A stretch of 64,000 bases of DNA from Bog-756 sp963753905 (GTDB lineage Bacteria; Actinomycetota; Acidimicrobiia; Acidimicrobiales; RAAP-2). Each line of letters begins with the position of its first letter. Position 1 is the first letter of the stretch. The stretch is taken from positions 724,762 to 788,761 of the forward strand of contig CAVWDZ010000002.1 in assembly GCA_963753905.1 (NCBI GenBank), given 5' to 3'. Positions 56,830-64,000 of the stretch are shown one piece after another. The position numbers were made by a program, and so were the translations under genes. Under the pieces are notes generated by a model. That model was not told the DNA's origin. It was given only the letters and a program-made list of their open reading frames with translations, and ran no database searches.

Positions 56830-57885
56830 GTGGGCAACGTTGAGGAAGGCGCGCGAAGGTACTCCCCGGGGCAGATCGACCGGGTCATTCGGACGCTGCC
56901 ACTGCCGTTCCTGTTGATCAACATCGACACGCTCACTGTGGAGGCGGTGAGCGAGGCCGCGGCCCGGGTAATCGGGGTCTCGCCGGCCGATCTGGTTGGC
57001 CGACCCTTGCTGGATCTGATAGTGCCCGAGGATCGGGAGAACGCCAGCCGACTGAACGAAGTCGTCCGGAGCGGTGCGCTTCACAGCTTCGTCATCTCGG
57101 CTCGTCCCGTCACGCACCCGGTGACGGCTTGGGCGAGAATCATCGACCTCGGATCCAGGCGGTACGAGCTCGCCTGGCTTTCCGCGGATCCTCCAGGCCA
57201 GCCCAGTCCCTTCAAGCAGTACCTGGGGAGCGAGCCGTTGGAGATGGCGGTCGGGACGGTGGACCCCGAATGGAGGATCCTCACGATCAGCAACGAAGCC
57301 GAGCGGATTCTTGGTTCCCCGGCCGATGCCATGGTGGGGATGCGCCTGGTTGCGCGGTTGTCAAAGTCGGATGTTGACCACCTCGTTGCCGCCCGCGAAC
57401 TTGTTGGGGTCGCCCACTCCGTGGCACTGAAGATCAGCTGGTCCGTCGATGACGAGTTGCGTGTGTTGACCTGCTTTCTCACGAGGCTGGCGGGGATGCG
57501 GGATCTCGGCTTCATGTTCGTACCGGAGACCCCAGCGCCGGCGGGCCAGGAGCACCGAACTGCGGAGTTAGAGCGCCATCTGGTGAAGATCGCCGCCGAG
57601 GTCGAGGCGAGCGGAGTTCTCGATCGCTTCTTCGTCCTGCCTGATCCTGCGGATCTACCGGAACTGCAGCATCTTTCGGTGCGACAATGGGAGATCATGA
57701 GTCGCCTGCTCCAGGGCGAGAGGGTCCCGGAGATTGCGAAGGAGTTGTTCCTCAGCCAGAGCACCGTGCGAAACCACCTGTCGATGATCTATCGCCGCTT
57801 CGGTGTGCACTCCCAGGCCGAGCTTCTCGCTCTGCTGGCGAACCGGCACCCGAGGTTGGCACAGAGCCAACTTGGCACCCTATGA
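56830..57885 (+). CDS. PAS-LuxR transcriptional regulator
   Basis: A 351-residue protein starting at a GTG at 56830 behind AAAGGGGG. Two PAS-like domains are visible: one starting LPLPFLLINIDTLTVEAVSE with GVSPADLVGRPLLDLIVPED (about 22-110), the second around TVDPEWRILTISNEAERILG (about 140-230). A linker leads to a LuxR helix-turn-helix, LSVRQWEIMSRLLQGERVPE then FLSQSTVRNHLSMIYRRFG (about 281-330). No receiver domain or kinase partner is present, so it is likely a one-component sensor of a small ligand, redox state or light. Confidence 0.87.
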   Translation: MGNVEEGARRYSPGQIDRVIRTLPLPFLLINIDTLTVEAVSEAAARVIGVSPADLVGRPLLDLIVPEDRENASRLNEVVRSGALHSFVISARPVTHPVTAWARIIDLGSRRYELAWLSADPPGQPSPFKQYLGSEPLEMAVGTVDPEWRILTISNEAERILGSPADAMVGMRLVARLSKSDVDHLVAARELVGVAHSVALKISWSVDDELRVLTCFLTRLAGMRDLGFMFVPETPAPAGQEHRTAELERHLVKIAAEVEASGVLDRFFVLPDPADLPELQHLSVRQWEIMSRLLQGERVPEIAKELFLSQSTVRNHLSMIYRRFGVHSQAELLALLANRHPRLAQSQLGTL

Positions 57886-57934
57886 ACCCCGGAGCCGGGA
57901 ATGTCATGCACGCCACAGATGCAGCAGACCCGCC

Positions 57935-58053
57935 GGGGTTCGAACATAGTCATTTGCCTTAGTCGGCAAATGCCGCTGAAATGCGGCCTCTGAGCCGGTA
58001 AAACGTTGTAAATCGGACAACGGGTGGAGGTTATCGGACTATGTTCGAACCCC
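57935..58053. repeat. 119-bp element with perfect 17-bp inverted ends and internal hairpins
   Basis: GGGGTTCGAACATAGTC at 57935-57951 is the exact reverse complement of 58037-58053. Inside are three smaller hairpins: ATTTGCC/GGCAAAT (57952-57971), GCCGC/GCGGC (57972-57987) and CGTTGT/ACAACG (58004-58022). It could be a structured RNA, a miniature mobile element or an integration site. The flanks do not show a clear target duplication. Confidence 0.65.
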
Positions 58054-58377
58054 TGCTGGAGCGCCGCCAGTGTCGACGGATGCGCAAGCCATCCGACGTA
58101 GCTGTGCTTGCAGGGACACCAGCACTCGGCAAGGTTGGAGGGCTCAACCTCTCGGGTGCTCGCGATGTTTACACGCCCCGATGGTGGTCTTCCGATCGCC
58201 TATGGACATCTCGTGTCCGGTGGCGCAGTCTTGAGTCAATGGCCCTGCCCGTCGCTGGGTCGAGGCATTCCGGTTGCCGGCAGGTATGAGTTCTAACCGA
58301 TGGAGGTGCCAGACGGCTGAGCTCGGACCGCTGACTGAGATCCCCGCAGGCATCGTCGAGTGAAAGGCAGTCACCCC
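58054..58377. other. intergenic, no supported gene
   Basis: A frame of 82 codons starting at 58041 inside the inverted-repeat element crosses this stretch but has low-complexity composition and no ribosome site. The ribosome site of the peroxiredoxin-like gene is at the right end. Confidence 0.4.
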
Positions 58378-58980
58378 ATGCGATCCGACATCAGACCAGG
58401 CGGCGAGTTCCCCGACTACTCGTTGCCGGATCACACCAACATCGTTCGCACACTCAGTGAGCTCCAAGGTGACGATCCGATGATCCTCACGCTGGCGCGA
58501 GGCAATTACTGTCCGAAGGAACACCAGCAGCACCTGGAGCTCGCAGCGAACTATCCGAAAATCGCCGTCGCCTATACCCAGGTCGTCACGATCGCCACCG
58601 ATGACCACCACACCCTGCAGGAGTTCCGGGGTTCAGTCGGCGCCCAATGGACTTTTCTCTCGGACCCAGCTCGGACGATCCAAAAGGACCTCGACATCCA
58701 GGAATACACCGACCCCGAGCACGATCCGATGATTCCCCATACGCTGGTGCTCAAGCCTGGACTCCTCATTCACAGCATCTACAACGGCTACTGGTTCTGG
58801 GGTCGCCCGTCGTTTTACGACCTGTGGTCCGACTTGTGCGCTGCGTCGAGCGAGATCCGCCCCGACTGGGACCTGAGCAAATCGGGATTGCGCGAGGCCT
58901 GGGATGCAGGCGACTACTCGAGCTTTCACGGTTGGAACAAACGGTCCACCAAGTCGATGCCCACATCGTATGAGTCCTAG
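58378..58980 (+). CDS. peroxiredoxin-like (AhpC/TSA/redoxin) protein
   Basis: A 200-residue protein from the ATG at 58378. The thioredoxin-like fold is seen in GGEFPDYSLPDHTNIVRTLS, MILTLARGNYCPKEHQQHLE and YTQVVTIATDDHHTLQEFRG, followed by FLSDPARTIQKDLDI. The single candidate peroxidatic Cys is at about 45 in RGNYCPKE, an altered form of the usual thiol motif; no resolving Cys is near it. The C-terminal part (HSIYNGYWFWGRPSFYDLW) is distinctive of this subgroup. A paralog begins at 63877. Peroxide or other oxidant reduction is likely but unproven. Confidence 0.8.
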   Translation: MRSDIRPGGEFPDYSLPDHTNIVRTLSELQGDDPMILTLARGNYCPKEHQQHLELAANYPKIAVAYTQVVTIATDDHHTLQEFRGSVGAQWTFLSDPARTIQKDLDIQEYTDPEHDPMIPHTLVLKPGLLIHSIYNGYWFWGRPSFYDLWSDLCAASSEIRPDWDLSKSGLREAWDAGDYSSFHGWNKRSTKSMPTSYES

Positions 58981-59033
58981 AAGAATATGGATCTATCCGT
59001 GATGAGGGAGGACGGCCTGGATCGAATGGGTCG

Positions 59034-59993
59034 GTGGTAGTAGTGCGAACGCCGGTCTGCGAACTGCTCGGGATTGAACAACCGATTGTCTTGGCGGCGA
59101 TGGTGGCGGTGCCAGAACTGGCGGCAGCGGTCTCGAATGCCGGTGGGCTCGGCATGGTGACGCTTACGTGGTCCGATCCGGCAGGAGACGTGGTCCGCGA
59201 GACGGCGGCGCTCACCGATCGTCCCTTCTGCGGCAACCTGGTTCTCACCTCCGATCAGCACCGTCGGCTCGATGAAGCCCTCGAGGCGGGATTGCGGATC
59301 GTGTCACTGTTTCTGGGGGATCCCGCTGGCTACATCGGGCGGGTCCACGATGCGAGCGGACTCGTTCTGTGTACGGTCGGAAGCGCCGAAGAGGCGCGGC
59401 GGGCCGTCGCTAGCGGAGTTGATGTCATCGTGGCGCAGGGTTGGGAGGCTGGGGGGCACGTGGGGGGTCAGATTGCGACGCTTCCCTTGGTGCCCGCCGT
59501 CGTGGACGCGGTGGCGCCAGTGCCAGTGATCGCGGCCGGTGGGATCGGGGACGCTCGCGGCGTGGCCGCCGTCCTCGCCCTGGGCGCTCAGGCGGCGTGG
59601 GTGGGTACCCAGTTTCTGCTTGCCCGGGAGATGCCTATCCACCAGGAGTACAGCACTCGCCTGATCAACGCGGTCGAGACCGACGCGGAGTGGTACCCGG
59701 ACCTCTACGACGTCGACTGGCCGGACTCGCCGCACCGCGCGCTCCGCAACTCGACGGCCGAGATGTGGGAGGCAGCGGGACGGCCGCCCCTGGAGACCCG
59801 GCCCGGAGTGGGCGATGTCATCGCGCACTTCGCTTCGGGCGAAGCAATCGTCCGCTACGAGCCAGCGCCGCCGATGGCCGGCACCACCGGTGGAATCGAA
59901 GCGCTCTCCATGTGGGCCGGGCAGAGCGTCGCGCTCGCCAGGCGGCCACGACCAGCAGCAGAGATCGTGACTGAGCTCGTCTCGCGTTTGTGA
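59034..59993 (+). CDS. nitronate monooxygenase (2-nitropropane dioxygenase-like)
   Basis: A 319-residue FMN TIM-barrel protein starting at GTG 59034 or 59043. Motifs: IEQPIVLAAMVAVPELAAAV, NAGGLGMV, then VIVAQGWEAGGHVGGQIATL with the catalytic-type His in EAGGH (near residue 141), and PVIAAGGIGDARGVAAVLAL for FMN phosphate. NMO enzymes oxidise alkyl nitronates with O2; many relatives have other, unknown substrates. It follows the peroxiredoxin-like gene by about 50 bp on the same strand and may be co-transcribed with it. Confidence 0.87.
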   Translation: MVVVRTPVCELLGIEQPIVLAAMVAVPELAAAVSNAGGLGMVTLTWSDPAGDVVRETAALTDRPFCGNLVLTSDQHRRLDEALEAGLRIVSLFLGDPAGYIGRVHDASGLVLCTVGSAEEARRAVASGVDVIVAQGWEAGGHVGGQIATLPLVPAVVDAVAPVPVIAAGGIGDARGVAAVLALGAQAAWVGTQFLLAREMPIHQEYSTRLINAVETDAEWYPDLYDVDWPDSPHRALRNSTAEMWEAAGRPPLETRPGVGDVIAHFASGEAIVRYEPAPPMAGTTGGIEALSMWAGQSVALARRPRPAAEIVTELVSRL

Positions 59994-60209
59994 GGCAAGC
60001 CGGCCTACCGGCCACGGCGGCGATCAGAGTCTTGACAGAGAGTCGTCATCGATCGTCCATTTGAATTCTCTATCAAGTCTTAAGTGAGAGTCAATTGGCG
60101 GTGGCTCGTAGGCACAACAAGCGAGCTGACGGATCGCGGAGACGAAGGGTGGACTCGGCGCTGACTGGCTCATCGCGCTGCTCGAAGAGAAGGGATCGTG
60201 GAGGGAAAA
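59994..60209. other. AT-richer intergenic stretch
   Basis: Contains TTGACA followed by AT-rich sequence that could hold the old promoter of the decayed gene at 60210. No coding signal seen. Confidence 0.35.
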
Positions 60210-61022
60210 ATGCCATGGTTTCCAGATTTCGTTAGTGCCGTTGAACTCGCCGTCGCCAGACCGACCTCGACTAGCTGATCCCGTCCAGCGGTACTACAAC
60301 GCCCTCGAGACCGGGCGCACTCACGAACTAGAAGAAATATGGCCCGGCCAAGTGGCGATTACGACCCCCGGGAGGGGGAGGTGCGCGGTCATCGACAGCT
60401 TCGACGGTTTGTCCGCACAATCAATTGTTGTGGGCTGAGCGCCACGTCCGCATCGAAACCGTAGCCTCCACCTGTATAGGCGGGCGGGCCGTAGTCGAGC
60501 TGCTGGCGCACCTGGAAGACTACGACGGTCAGCCGGTGGATTGGCCGATAGCCGTCGTTGCAGAGTCCCCCGACGAACTGTCGGTGGTGTTCCGCACCTA
60601 TTGCAGCTAATGGCCGGTCGACGGGCAGCGTCACATCAGGCGCCCCCTGCTCGAGCCGGCAAACACCCAGCTGAGTGACGTTGTCGGCCGATATCTAGCC
60701 CGCTAAGCGCCGGAGATCTCGACTCCATCGTGACGCGTTCGCCCCAGATGGGTACTTCCGCGAGTCAATCGGTCCGCACTATCTACACCATGGCACGCGT
60801 GAGCTGCGTTCGTATTTCGCCGAGTGCTTCAAGGCAGGTGGTGGGCTCAAACTCGAGCACTGCACCGTGACCGACGACGGCGTGCGTTGCGCCTGGAATT
60901 CAACTGTGTTCGATGGGGCAGTCATGACCTGACACCCCAAGCTGGAATTAGCGTCATGAGCGAAGTTCGGACGGTCTGCTGGCTGCCGCCCGAACTACGA
61001 CGACATCGAAGCGCCCGTTTGA
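60210..61022 (+). pseudogene. SnoaL-like (NTF2-fold) two-domain protein, multiply frameshifted
   Basis: It starts with a good ribosome site (GGAGGG) and ATG (MPWFPDFVSAVELAVAR), then runs into a TGA at 60276. Homologous sequence continues in other frames: LADPVQRYYNALETGRTHEL, then RHVRIETVAST and RAVVELLAHLEDYDG to a TAA at 60608 inside an otherwise continuous YCS-WPVDGQRHIRRPLLEP, then DAFAPDGYFRESIGPHYLHH, FKAGGGLKLEHCTVTDDGVR, LEFNCVRWGSHDLTPQAG, and finally DDIEAPV and a stop at 61020. At least five frame changes and one nonsense codon show long-term decay. Intact relatives have two tandem SnoaL-like halves. Confidence 0.8.
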
Positions 61023-61283
61023 CAGTTGTACGTCGACTGGGAGATTGCAGCGACCTTACGCAACAACAAAGACGACCCAAGGCGTACTCATCGCAGTCCA
61101 GTTACCATCGGCCGAGGAGAACGGCTGCAGGAGGCTCCCACCGAGGTTGCAACGAAGCGTCGTCCACGAGAACGGCACCGATATCGGTTACGCCGCTTCT
61201 ATGGACCGCCCCACCGATGCCACTCTCGCGACGTGGGTCGAGGTGGCCATCGAAGACCAGACCTGCTCACTGGTTCCGGGGAT
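61023..61283. other. unrecognised, probably decayed sequence
   Basis: A plus-strand frame (MQRPYATTKTTQGVLIAVQL onward) crosses it, but I recognise no family and it has no ribosome site. It lies between two pseudogenes and is probably also a remnant. Confidence 0.35.
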
Positions 61284-61679
61284 CTAGATCGGGTCGATGT
61301 ATTCGAGGCCGAGCGGTCCGACGGCCGACACTTGGGTGACGTAGGTTCAGATTTCGCCCAGTGGAAATGCGGAGTACCGCCGGGGAGCACAATGACGGCT
61401 CCCGGTGGATATGCCTGCGGCCGCTCTTCATCGAACACGCTTCCAAGGCCGATGTAGAAGACGCCGGAAATGACCGTATAGACGCGGTCCTCCGGGTGCT
61501 GGTGCGGCATCAGCTTGCGCTCGAGGGGACCTTGACCCGGATGACGTAAGGCCCTGGTTCCGATGGACGCCGACGACGATTGCCAGCGCCGATGGCGGAA
61601 ACGCTGGAAACGGCTTCCAATCGATCTCCTCGGGCAGAACTGACCTGTACTCGGCCTGGTCTGGTTGGTGGATCACCAT
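61284..61679 (-). pseudogene. cupin-domain protein, multiply frameshifted
   Basis: On the minus strand the pieces read MVIHQPDQAEYRSVLPEEID to VGVHRNQG, then PYVIRVKVP, then LMPHQHPEDRVYTVISGVFY, GAVIVLPGGTPHFHWAKS, and finally TYVTQVSAVGPLGLEYIDP before a TAG at 61284. The HxH..E..H metal site of a cupin is intact in the longest piece, but three frame changes separate the pieces. It is the second clear decayed gene in this stretch. Confidence 0.78.
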
Positions 61680-61870
61680 CGTTGGTCGACCTCCCGACTT
61701 CTGAGGGTGGTGGCCGAATGGCGACACGGCTAACTTTTCAGGGTGATGCCGGACGAATTAGCGAAGGGCGAACGTTCAGCGCCGCCCGCCAACAGCTACC
61801 CCGTACAAGTCGTTCGGTAGGTTCGCTGAGCATGCCAATCCGATAGCACGATAGCCCATCTCCAGTGCAG

Positions 61871-61899
61871 TTGAGAAATTGTTGATTATGGGTGAATAT
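61871..61899 (+). promoter_or_regulatory. candidate promoter of the GH15 gene
   Basis: TTGAGA at 61871-61876 and GAATAT at 61894-61899 with a 17-bp spacer in an AT-rich patch, 30 bp before the GH15 start. Confidence 0.4.
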
Positions 61900-61928
61900 C
61901 TTGCGCTTCCACGAGCGAAGGAGTTCAC

Positions 61929-63818
61929 GTGACCACGACCCCCATTGCTGATTATGCGCTCCTGTCGGATCGGCACAGCGCTGCGCTGGTCAGTCGGGGC
62001 GGGTCGATCGACTGGCTCTGCTTTCCACGCTTCGACAGCCCCTCGACCTTCGCTCGCCTCCTCGACGAGAAAGCCGGGCACTGGTTCTTCGGGGCCACCC
62101 ACCCGACGGAAGTCAGCAGGCGCTACCTGGACCGAACCATGGTGTTGGAGACCACGCTCCGTACACCGACGGGTTCAGTCACGATCACCGATGCACTTGC
62201 CATGGGTTCTGGTAACCGGGGACACGAGCTCGGCCAAGGAGCGCCTCACGTTCTCCTGCGGCGCGCCACGTGTACGGAGGGACGGGTCGACTTGTCCCTG
62301 GAGTACGTCCCGCGCCCCGATTACGGGTTGAAACATCCATCGCTTGACGCGGTCGACGGTGGAATGACGGAGTCGGGGAGCGCGGACGGGCTCGTGCTGT
62401 CGACGCCCGTGGCCCTGACGCTCGACCAGGACTGCGCCGCGGCCTCGGGCCGGTTCCAGCTTGCCGAAGGCGAAAGCGTGGGCTTCGCTCTGCATCACGG
62501 GAACCAGACTGAGGGCAGTTCGGCCAGGGTCTGGAGCCTGTCGGAAATACGTGCCCGGCTCGAAGACACCGTGGCGGGGTGGGAGTCATGGTCTGAACTC
62601 CATCAGGCCTACGTCGGTCCGTGGCAAGACATGGTGCACCACAGCGGCCGGGTGCTCCAGTCACTCTCCTTTTCACCCACCGGCGCTATCTGCGCGGCGG
62701 CGACCACATCGTTGCCCGAGGTGGTGGGCGGCTCCCGGAACTGGGACTACCGCTATGCCTGGGTCCGGGACGCTTCCTTCACGATCCAGGCCCTTTGGGT
62801 GGCCGCTTGTCCCGACGAAGCCAACCAGTTTTTCGATTACGTCTCCTCGTCCGCGGCCGGCTCGCTCGACCGGGACGGTGCCTTGCAGATCATGTTCGGC
62901 ATCGGCGGTGAACGGGACCTGACCGAGCGGGAGCTGCCGCAGCTGGAGGGCTGGCGGCACTCGGCGCCGGTCCGGGTGGGCAACGCGGCCTGGAAACAAC
63001 GCCAGCTCGACGTCTACGGCGAGTTGCTCAACGCGGTGTACCGCATGTCTGACCACCTGTTCGACGACACCCACCGGGTCGGGCCATTGTCCGAGTCGGG
63101 CAAGTGGGATGCGCCCACCGACCTGGCAGCAGCCACACGAAAGTTCCTCGTGCAGCTGGCCGACACCGCCGCCCGCCGGTGGCAGGAGAAGGACCAGGGA
63201 ATCTGGGAGATCCGGGGGGAGCCGCGTGATTTCTTGTATTCCAAGCTGATGTGCTGGGTGGCCCTCGATCGGGCGGTGATCCTGGCCGACCGTCTCAACG
63301 CCTCCTCTCAAATCTGGTCATGGACGCAGACGCGGGATCAGATCCGTGAGGCGATCGTGACCAGAGGCTGGAGTGACCGGGCCGGGGCCTTCACCCAGTC
63401 CTTTGGCTCGGACGAGCTTGACGCCTCCAACCTTATGGTGCCACTGGTGGGATTTCTCCCGCCGGACGATCCGAGGGTGCTCGCCACGGTCGACGCGACG
63501 GAGGAGCGGCTCACCGACCAGCGGGGATTGGTCTATCGCTATCGGTCCCGCGACGGACTCGAGGGTGAAGAGGGCACCTTCCTTTTGTGCACCTTCTGGT
63601 TGGCCCAGGCCCTGGCCCTGGCAGGCCAGCCGGTTCGGGCCCGGGCCGTCTTCGAGCGTGCCGCCGCCTTCGTCAATGACGTCGGCCTGCTGGCCGAGGA
63701 AGTCGATCCAGTCAGCGGGGAGCTCCTTGGCAACTTCCCGCAGGCGTTCAGCCATATCGGGCTCGTCAACGCGGCTTGGGCAATTTCTGAGAGCGAGCGC
63801 CAGGCGCAACCGACTTGA
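61929..63818 (+). CDS. GH15 family glucoamylase/trehalase-like hydrolase
   Basis: A 629-residue protein starting at a GTG at 61929 after AAGGAG. The N-terminal beta-sandwich opens with IADYALLSDRHSAALVSRGG and SIDWLCFPRFDSPSTFARLL, typical of bacterial GH15. The (alpha/alpha)6 barrel has NWDYRYAWVRDASFTIQALW, QLDVYGELLNAVYR, GIWEIRGEPRDFLYSKLMCW with the general-acid Glu, and AEEVDPVSGELLGNFPQAFS with the general-base Glu near the end. No signal peptide, so it acts inside the cell on trehalose or an alpha-glucan; several actinobacterial relatives are trehalases. Another peroxiredoxin-like gene follows. Confidence 0.9.
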   Translation: MTTTPIADYALLSDRHSAALVSRGGSIDWLCFPRFDSPSTFARLLDEKAGHWFFGATHPTEVSRRYLDRTMVLETTLRTPTGSVTITDALAMGSGNRGHELGQGAPHVLLRRATCTEGRVDLSLEYVPRPDYGLKHPSLDAVDGGMTESGSADGLVLSTPVALTLDQDCAAASGRFQLAEGESVGFALHHGNQTEGSSARVWSLSEIRARLEDTVAGWESWSELHQAYVGPWQDMVHHSGRVLQSLSFSPTGAICAAATTSLPEVVGGSRNWDYRYAWVRDASFTIQALWVAACPDEANQFFDYVSSSAAGSLDRDGALQIMFGIGGERDLTERELPQLEGWRHSAPVRVGNAAWKQRQLDVYGELLNAVYRMSDHLFDDTHRVGPLSESGKWDAPTDLAAATRKFLVQLADTAARRWQEKDQGIWEIRGEPRDFLYSKLMCWVALDRAVILADRLNASSQIWSWTQTRDQIREAIVTRGWSDRAGAFTQSFGSDELDASNLMVPLVGFLPPDDPRVLATVDATEERLTDQRGLVYRYRSRDGLEGEEGTFLLCTFWLAQALALAGQPVRARAVFERAAAFVNDVGLLAEEVDPVSGELLGNFPQAFSHIGLVNAAWAISESERQAQPT

Positions 63819-63876
63819 ACATCTGCTGGACTCCCGTGGGATCTTTGGATCAGACTCTTTCGAGTTTGGAGGCCAC

Positions 63877-64000
63877 ATGCGCAGCGACATCCGTGAAGGC
63901 GAGACGTTTCCCGACTACGAGCTCGCCGATCAATCCGGCCAGCGGCGGGCCCTGTCGGAGCTCCAGGGGGGCAACCCGATGGTGCTCCATCTGTCCCGTG
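63877..64000 (+). CDS. peroxiredoxin-like protein, cut by window edge
   Basis: The ATG at 63877 follows GGAGG. The 41 visible residues (MRSDIREGETFPDYELADQS, then RRALSELQGGNPMVLHLSR) align position by position with the start of the protein at 58378-58980 (MRSDIRPGGEFPDYSLPDHT, LSELQGDDPMILTLAR). It is therefore a paralog in the same orientation about 5.5 kb downstream. The rest lies outside the window. Confidence 0.8.
   Translation, partial: MRSDIREGETFPDYELADQSGQRRALSELQGGNPMVLHLSR

Noticed and set aside
57938..57946. GTTCGAAC motif considered as a tRNA T-arm
   Set aside because: No acceptor, D or anticodon stems can be formed around it; the motif is part of two inverted-repeat arms.
58041..58289. 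82-codon frame in the intergenic region before the peroxiredoxin-like gene
   Set aside because: It begins inside the inverted-repeat arm, has no ribosome site and no protein-like composition.

Overview
The window is GC-rich, densely coded on both strands, and uses many GTG and some TTG starts behind GGAGG-type ribosome sites. An LCP-family cell-wall ligase, a class III cyclase/AAA/TPR regulator, an IS481-type element and secreted proteins with no Gram-negative surface machinery point to an actinobacterium. The gene mix would suit the class Acidimicrobiia, but no rRNA or other marker is present, so this stays an inference. No tRNA, rRNA or CRISPR array was seen.

Region 1 (1-8.8 kb) is a catabolic island: an AidB-like acyl-CoA dehydrogenase (cut by the window edge), an alpha/beta hydrolase, two paralogous 398-residue amidohydrolase-2 proteins, an aldehyde dehydrogenase overlapping an N-acyl-D-amino-acid deacylase-like amidohydrolase, and a class II aldolase. 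It looks like a pathway for an unidentified organic substrate. Region 2 (8.8-24.1 kb) holds a multi-pass membrane protein, a sulfotransferase, an aldo/keto reductase with a VOC protein, a RibD-like reductase, an NRAMP-related metal transporter with a strongly translated proline-rich leader peptide, an LCP protein, a lipoprotein solute-binding protein, a double-hotdog thioesterase, and a GH92 mannosidase whose upstream region is interrupted by an IS481-type element flanked by CTAG.

Region 3 (24.2-36.4 kb) is regulatory and miscellaneous: a methyltransferase, a frameshifted cyclase/AAA/TPR regulator, small VOC, GYD and GNAT proteins, an unrecognised coupled gene pair, a lipoprotein, a large membrane protein, a STAS protein and a two-component system. 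Two similar 40-bp elements exactly 3 kb apart sit in the divergent intergenic regions on either side of the STAS/two-component genes.

Region 4 (36.7-51.1 kb) is a surface-protein locus. It has a roughly 2,460-residue secreted repeat protein (six Cys-containing units, then nine DUF11-like units with a 330-bp DNA period), an MFS transporter fused to a cyclic-nucleotide-binding domain, a secreted beta-propeller, a glycosyltransferase remnant, and a secreted beta-helix/TIG protein.

Region 5 (51.1-64 kb) carries a TetR fragment, a PPOX flavoprotein, an LPG-synthase-like membrane protein, a lipid kinase, and an HdeD-like membrane protein plus a TetR regulator that share a paired 12-bp operator. 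A DUF2252 fragment, a PAS-LuxR regulator, a 119-bp multi-hairpin element, two peroxiredoxin-like paralogs, a nitronate monooxygenase, a block of decayed genes (60.2-61.7 kb) and a GH15 enzyme follow. The observations most worth a second look are the proline-rich leader of the NRAMP-related gene, the paired TetR operators, the 119-bp inverted-repeat element and the two 40-bp elements.
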